The translations under genes were made by a program, and so were the position numbers. From the NCBI GenBank assembly GCA_003220955.1, contig QHTW01000226.1, positions 1-6,679 on the forward strand: 6,679 nucleotides of DNA, written 5' to 3'. Numbering within the stretch: the stretch's first letter is position 1; the number at the start of each line of letters is the position of its first letter. The notes under the pieces are model-generated. The model made no database searches and was not told where the DNA came from. It saw only the letters and a program-made list of their open reading frames with translations. This document shows, in pieces, positions 5,145 to 6,679 of the stretch. The DNA comes from Gemmatimonadota bacterium (GTDB taxonomy: Bacteria > Gemmatimonadota > Gemmatimonadetes > Gemmatimonadales > GWC2-71-9).

Positions 5145-6485
5145 ATGCCTGGTTCCGTCCGACCGCTGTGTGTCGCAGCACTTGTGCTGGCGGCGGCGTG
5201 CGACGAGACGCCGACGACGAGTTTTCCGGAATCGCTGGATGCGCAGCTGCGGCGCAGCATCGGCCCGTGGGGTGTGGTGCCCATTGCCGCGGCGCCGCAG
5301 CAAGATCCCGCGCTCGTCGCACTCGGCCGGGCGTTGATGTTCGATAAGATCTTGAGCGGCAACCGCGACATCGCGTGCGCCACGTGCCACGAGCCGGCGT
5401 TGCACATGACCGACGGTCTGCCGCTGGCGATCGGCACCGGTGGCAGCGGCAGCGGGACGGGCCGCACCCTGGGTCCGGGACGCAGCTTTGTGCCCCGGAA
5501 CTCGCCCTCCCTTCTCAACAGCACGATCGGCTTTTCCTACGTCTTCTGGGACGGCCGCCTCAGCCGCGGTGGCCCACCGCCGCCCGAGGTCAGCCTGCCA
5601 GCCGGCCTGCCGAGCGTGATCGCCGCACAGGCCATGATGCCGGTCCTGAACCGGCGCGAGATGCGCGGTGATCCTGGCGACCTCGATGTGTTCGGAAATC
5701 CCAACGAGCTGGCGCAAGTCCCCGACAGCCAGCCGAGTCAAATCTGGCGCGCGGTGATGCAACGCCTGCTTGCAATCCCGGAATACGTCACCCTCTTCAA
5801 CGCGGCGTTTCGGGGCGTACCGCAGTCGAGTCTGACGTTTAGCCACGCCGCAACGGCGATCGCGGCGTTTCAGATGGCCGCGTTGATGAAGACCGATTCG
5901 CCGTTCGATCGATACCTGCGCCACGACGACAACGCCCTGAGTGTCGAGGAGAAGCGTGGCGCGATCCTGTTCTTCACGCGGGCGCGGTGCGTGAACTGCC
6001 ACAGCGGCCCCTTCCTCGGCGGGCAATCCTTCTCCAACAGCGGGGTCCCGCAGCTCGGCCCCGGCGTGGGGAAGGGCGCACCGCTCGACCTTGGCCGCGG
6101 CGAGCTTCCCAACAATCAGGTCTATCGGTTCGCGTTCCGCGCGCCGCCGCTGCGCAACGTCGAGCTGACTGCGCCCTACTTTCACGACGGCTCGTTGCCG
6201 ACGCTCGAATCTGTGGTCGCGCATTACAGCGACGTGCCGAAGTCATTGCGCGAGTTCAATCCCGCCACGCTCCCGGCGGCGGTGCAGAGCAGCTACCACG
6301 GCGACCAGGCGACGATCGACGACATCCTCCGCACGCTCGACTTCCAGCTTCGGACTCCGCTGCAGTTGACGGAGATGGAGCAGCACGAATTGGTGGCGTT
6401 CCTCAAGTCGCTGACGGACCCGGCGGCCCGCGACCTCACGACATTGACGCCCGCCTCCGTGCCGAGCGGCTTACCCGTGCGCTAG
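5145..6485 (+). CDS. Diheme cytochrome c peroxidase family protein (CcpA/MauG-type), probable lipoprotein
   Basis: This 446-residue secreted c-type cytochrome has two CxxCH heme sites: C78-A-T-C81-H82 and C282-V-N-C285-H286, each opening one cytochrome domain. The family marks are GRALMFDKILSGNRDIACAT (61-80), FWDGRLS (134-140; this Trp matches the inter-heme Trp of bacterial peroxidases), RGAILFFTRARCVNCHSGPF (271-290) and LRNVELTAPYFHDGSLPTLE (336-355). After the last, Y361 in VVAHYSD stands where classical enzymes have the Met ligand of the second heme. Tyr there is a MauG trait, so the reaction could be peroxide reduction or oxidation of a protein partner. The N-terminus has an Arg, a hydrophobic stretch and LAAAC19D, a plausible lipobox, so it is probably anchored by lipid at C19; otherwise it is a periplasmic protein. 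The start is fixed by a strong ribosome site. It is probably translated from the same message as the exported protein 18 bp upstream. The family is certain; the exact role is not. Confidence 0.95.
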   Translation: MPGSVRPLCVAALVLAAACDETPTTSFPESLDAQLRRSIGPWGVVPIAAAPQQDPALVALGRALMFDKILSGNRDIACATCHEPALHMTDGLPLAIGTGGSGSGTGRTLGPGRSFVPRNSPSLLNSTIGFSYVFWDGRLSRGGPPPPEVSLPAGLPSVIAAQAMMPVLNRREMRGDPGDLDVFGNPNELAQVPDSQPSQIWRAVMQRLLAIPEYVTLFNAAFRGVPQSSLTFSHAATAIAAFQMAALMKTDSPFDRYLRHDDNALSVEEKRGAILFFTRARCVNCHSGPFLGGQSFSNSGVPQLGPGVGKGAPLDLGRGELPNNQVYRFAFRAPPLRNVELTAPYFHDGSLPTLESVVAHYSDVPKSLREFNPATLPAAVQSSYHGDQATIDDILRTLDFQLRTPLQLTEMEQHELVAFLKSLTDPAARDLTTLTPASVPSGLPVR

Positions 6486-6517
6486 GACACCTGTCCGCAT
6501 CCAGGGACCGGCAGCGG

Positions 6518-6546
6518 AAAGGGGGCGCGGCTGCTGCGCCCCCTTT
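6518..6546 (+). terminator. Hairpin terminator, probably shared by convergent genes
   Basis: AAAGGGGGCGC (6518-6528) pairs perfectly with GCGCCCCCTTT (6536-6546) around a 7-nt loop, giving an 11-bp, mostly GC stem. It lies 32 bp after the peroxidase stop and 20 bp after the stop of the minus-strand gene on the right, so it can serve both. The terminal run is only TTT on each strand, short for a classical intrinsic terminator, but the stem is very stable and the position between convergent stops fits. Confidence 0.8.
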
Positions 6547-6566
6547 GTGAATTCCGATCGAGCTGC

Positions 6567-6679
6567 TTAGAACCCTTCGGTAATACTGAACCGAACCAGC
6601 CAGTTCTTCTGTGGCCGGTCGAGTGGACGCACGACGTCCATCTGACCGATCGCATAGCCGAGCAGGTTGAGCCGGAACG
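6567..6679 (-). CDS. C-terminal end of an outer-membrane beta-barrel protein, cut by window edge
   Basis: A minus-strand frame enters from the right edge and stops at TAA (6569-6567), leaving the last 36 residues of a larger protein. It ends in NWLVRFSITEGF: a final Phe with hydrophobic residues at positions 5, 7, 9 and 11 from the end (I, F, V, W). This is the C-terminal strand signature recognised by the BAM outer-membrane assembly machine. The preceding NLLGYAIGQMDVVRPLDRP reads as another strand plus a turn, and it resembles the ends of surface-antigen (BamA/D15-like) barrels. The stretch is too short to name a family with confidence. The terminator hairpin just downstream, on this strand, supports a real gene end. 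The reading frame is likely; barrel identity is probable. Confidence 0.6.
   Translation of the reverse strand, partial: FRLNLLGYAIGQMDVVRPLDRPQKNWLVRFSITEGF

Noticed and set aside
4646..5347. A plus-strand frame bridging the exported protein and the peroxidase, possibly a fusion or frameshift
   Set aside because: It is a His/Arg-rich shadow frame. Both real genes are intact, with a stop, a strong ribosome site and a signal sequence at the junction.
5112..6224. A 370-codon minus-strand open frame opposite the peroxidase gene
   Set aside because: It is rich in Arg, Ala, His and Gln with no domain. The plus strand encodes two intact heme motifs and family motifs over the same bases. Long antisense frames are common in GC-rich DNA.
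1..6679. CRISPR arrays, transposon ends, tRNA genes, toxin-antitoxin or phage-defence modules
   Set aside because: No regularly spaced repeats, terminal inverted repeats, cloverleaf sequences or matching protein motifs were seen on reading both strands.

Overview
The window is GC-rich bacterial chromosomal DNA with tightly packed genes on both strands. The double-membrane traits point to a Gram-negative-type organism: a predicted outer-membrane barrel protein, a diheme periplasmic or lipoprotein peroxidase, and a barrel-type C-terminus ending in Phe at the right edge. The style of the genes recalls Gemmatimonadota, Acidobacteriota or similar soil lineages. That placement is an impression from protein style, not a computed assignment. 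No mobile element, CRISPR array, tRNA or rRNA was seen.

Layout. Positions 1-1075 hold two minus-strand genes: exonuclease III (xthA) and, downstream of it, a small membrane protein that runs off the left edge. A 57-bp divergent spacer follows, with a recognisable sigma70-like promoter (TTGACG, 16 bp, TACATT). It drives a three-gene plus-strand operon (1133-2513) whose genes overlap start-to-stop: an ArsR-family repressor, an AHSA1/SRPBCC protein and a PhnB-like VOC protein. The last of these overlaps tail-to-tail by 11 bp with a minus-strand aldo-keto reductase (2503-3480). A 110-bp divergent spacer separates that gene from a second plus-strand pair (3591-6485): a 511-residue exported protein, probably an outer-membrane barrel, and a MauG/CcpA-type diheme peroxidase 18 bp downstream. 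A perfect 11-bp hairpin lies after the peroxidase. Beyond it, entering from the right edge on the minus strand, is the last 36 codons of another outer-membrane-type protein.

How the genes work together. The ArsR-AHSA1-VOC trio is a common but poorly understood cassette, probably autoregulated by its first gene. The exported protein and the diheme peroxidase form a clear two-gene unit acting in the envelope. The peroxidase has Tyr where classical bacterial cytochrome c peroxidases have the Met heme ligand, as in MauG. This raises the possibility that it oxidises a protein partner or substrate rather than simply removing peroxide. This pair is the most interesting part of the window. The rest is ordinary housekeeping or accessory metabolism.
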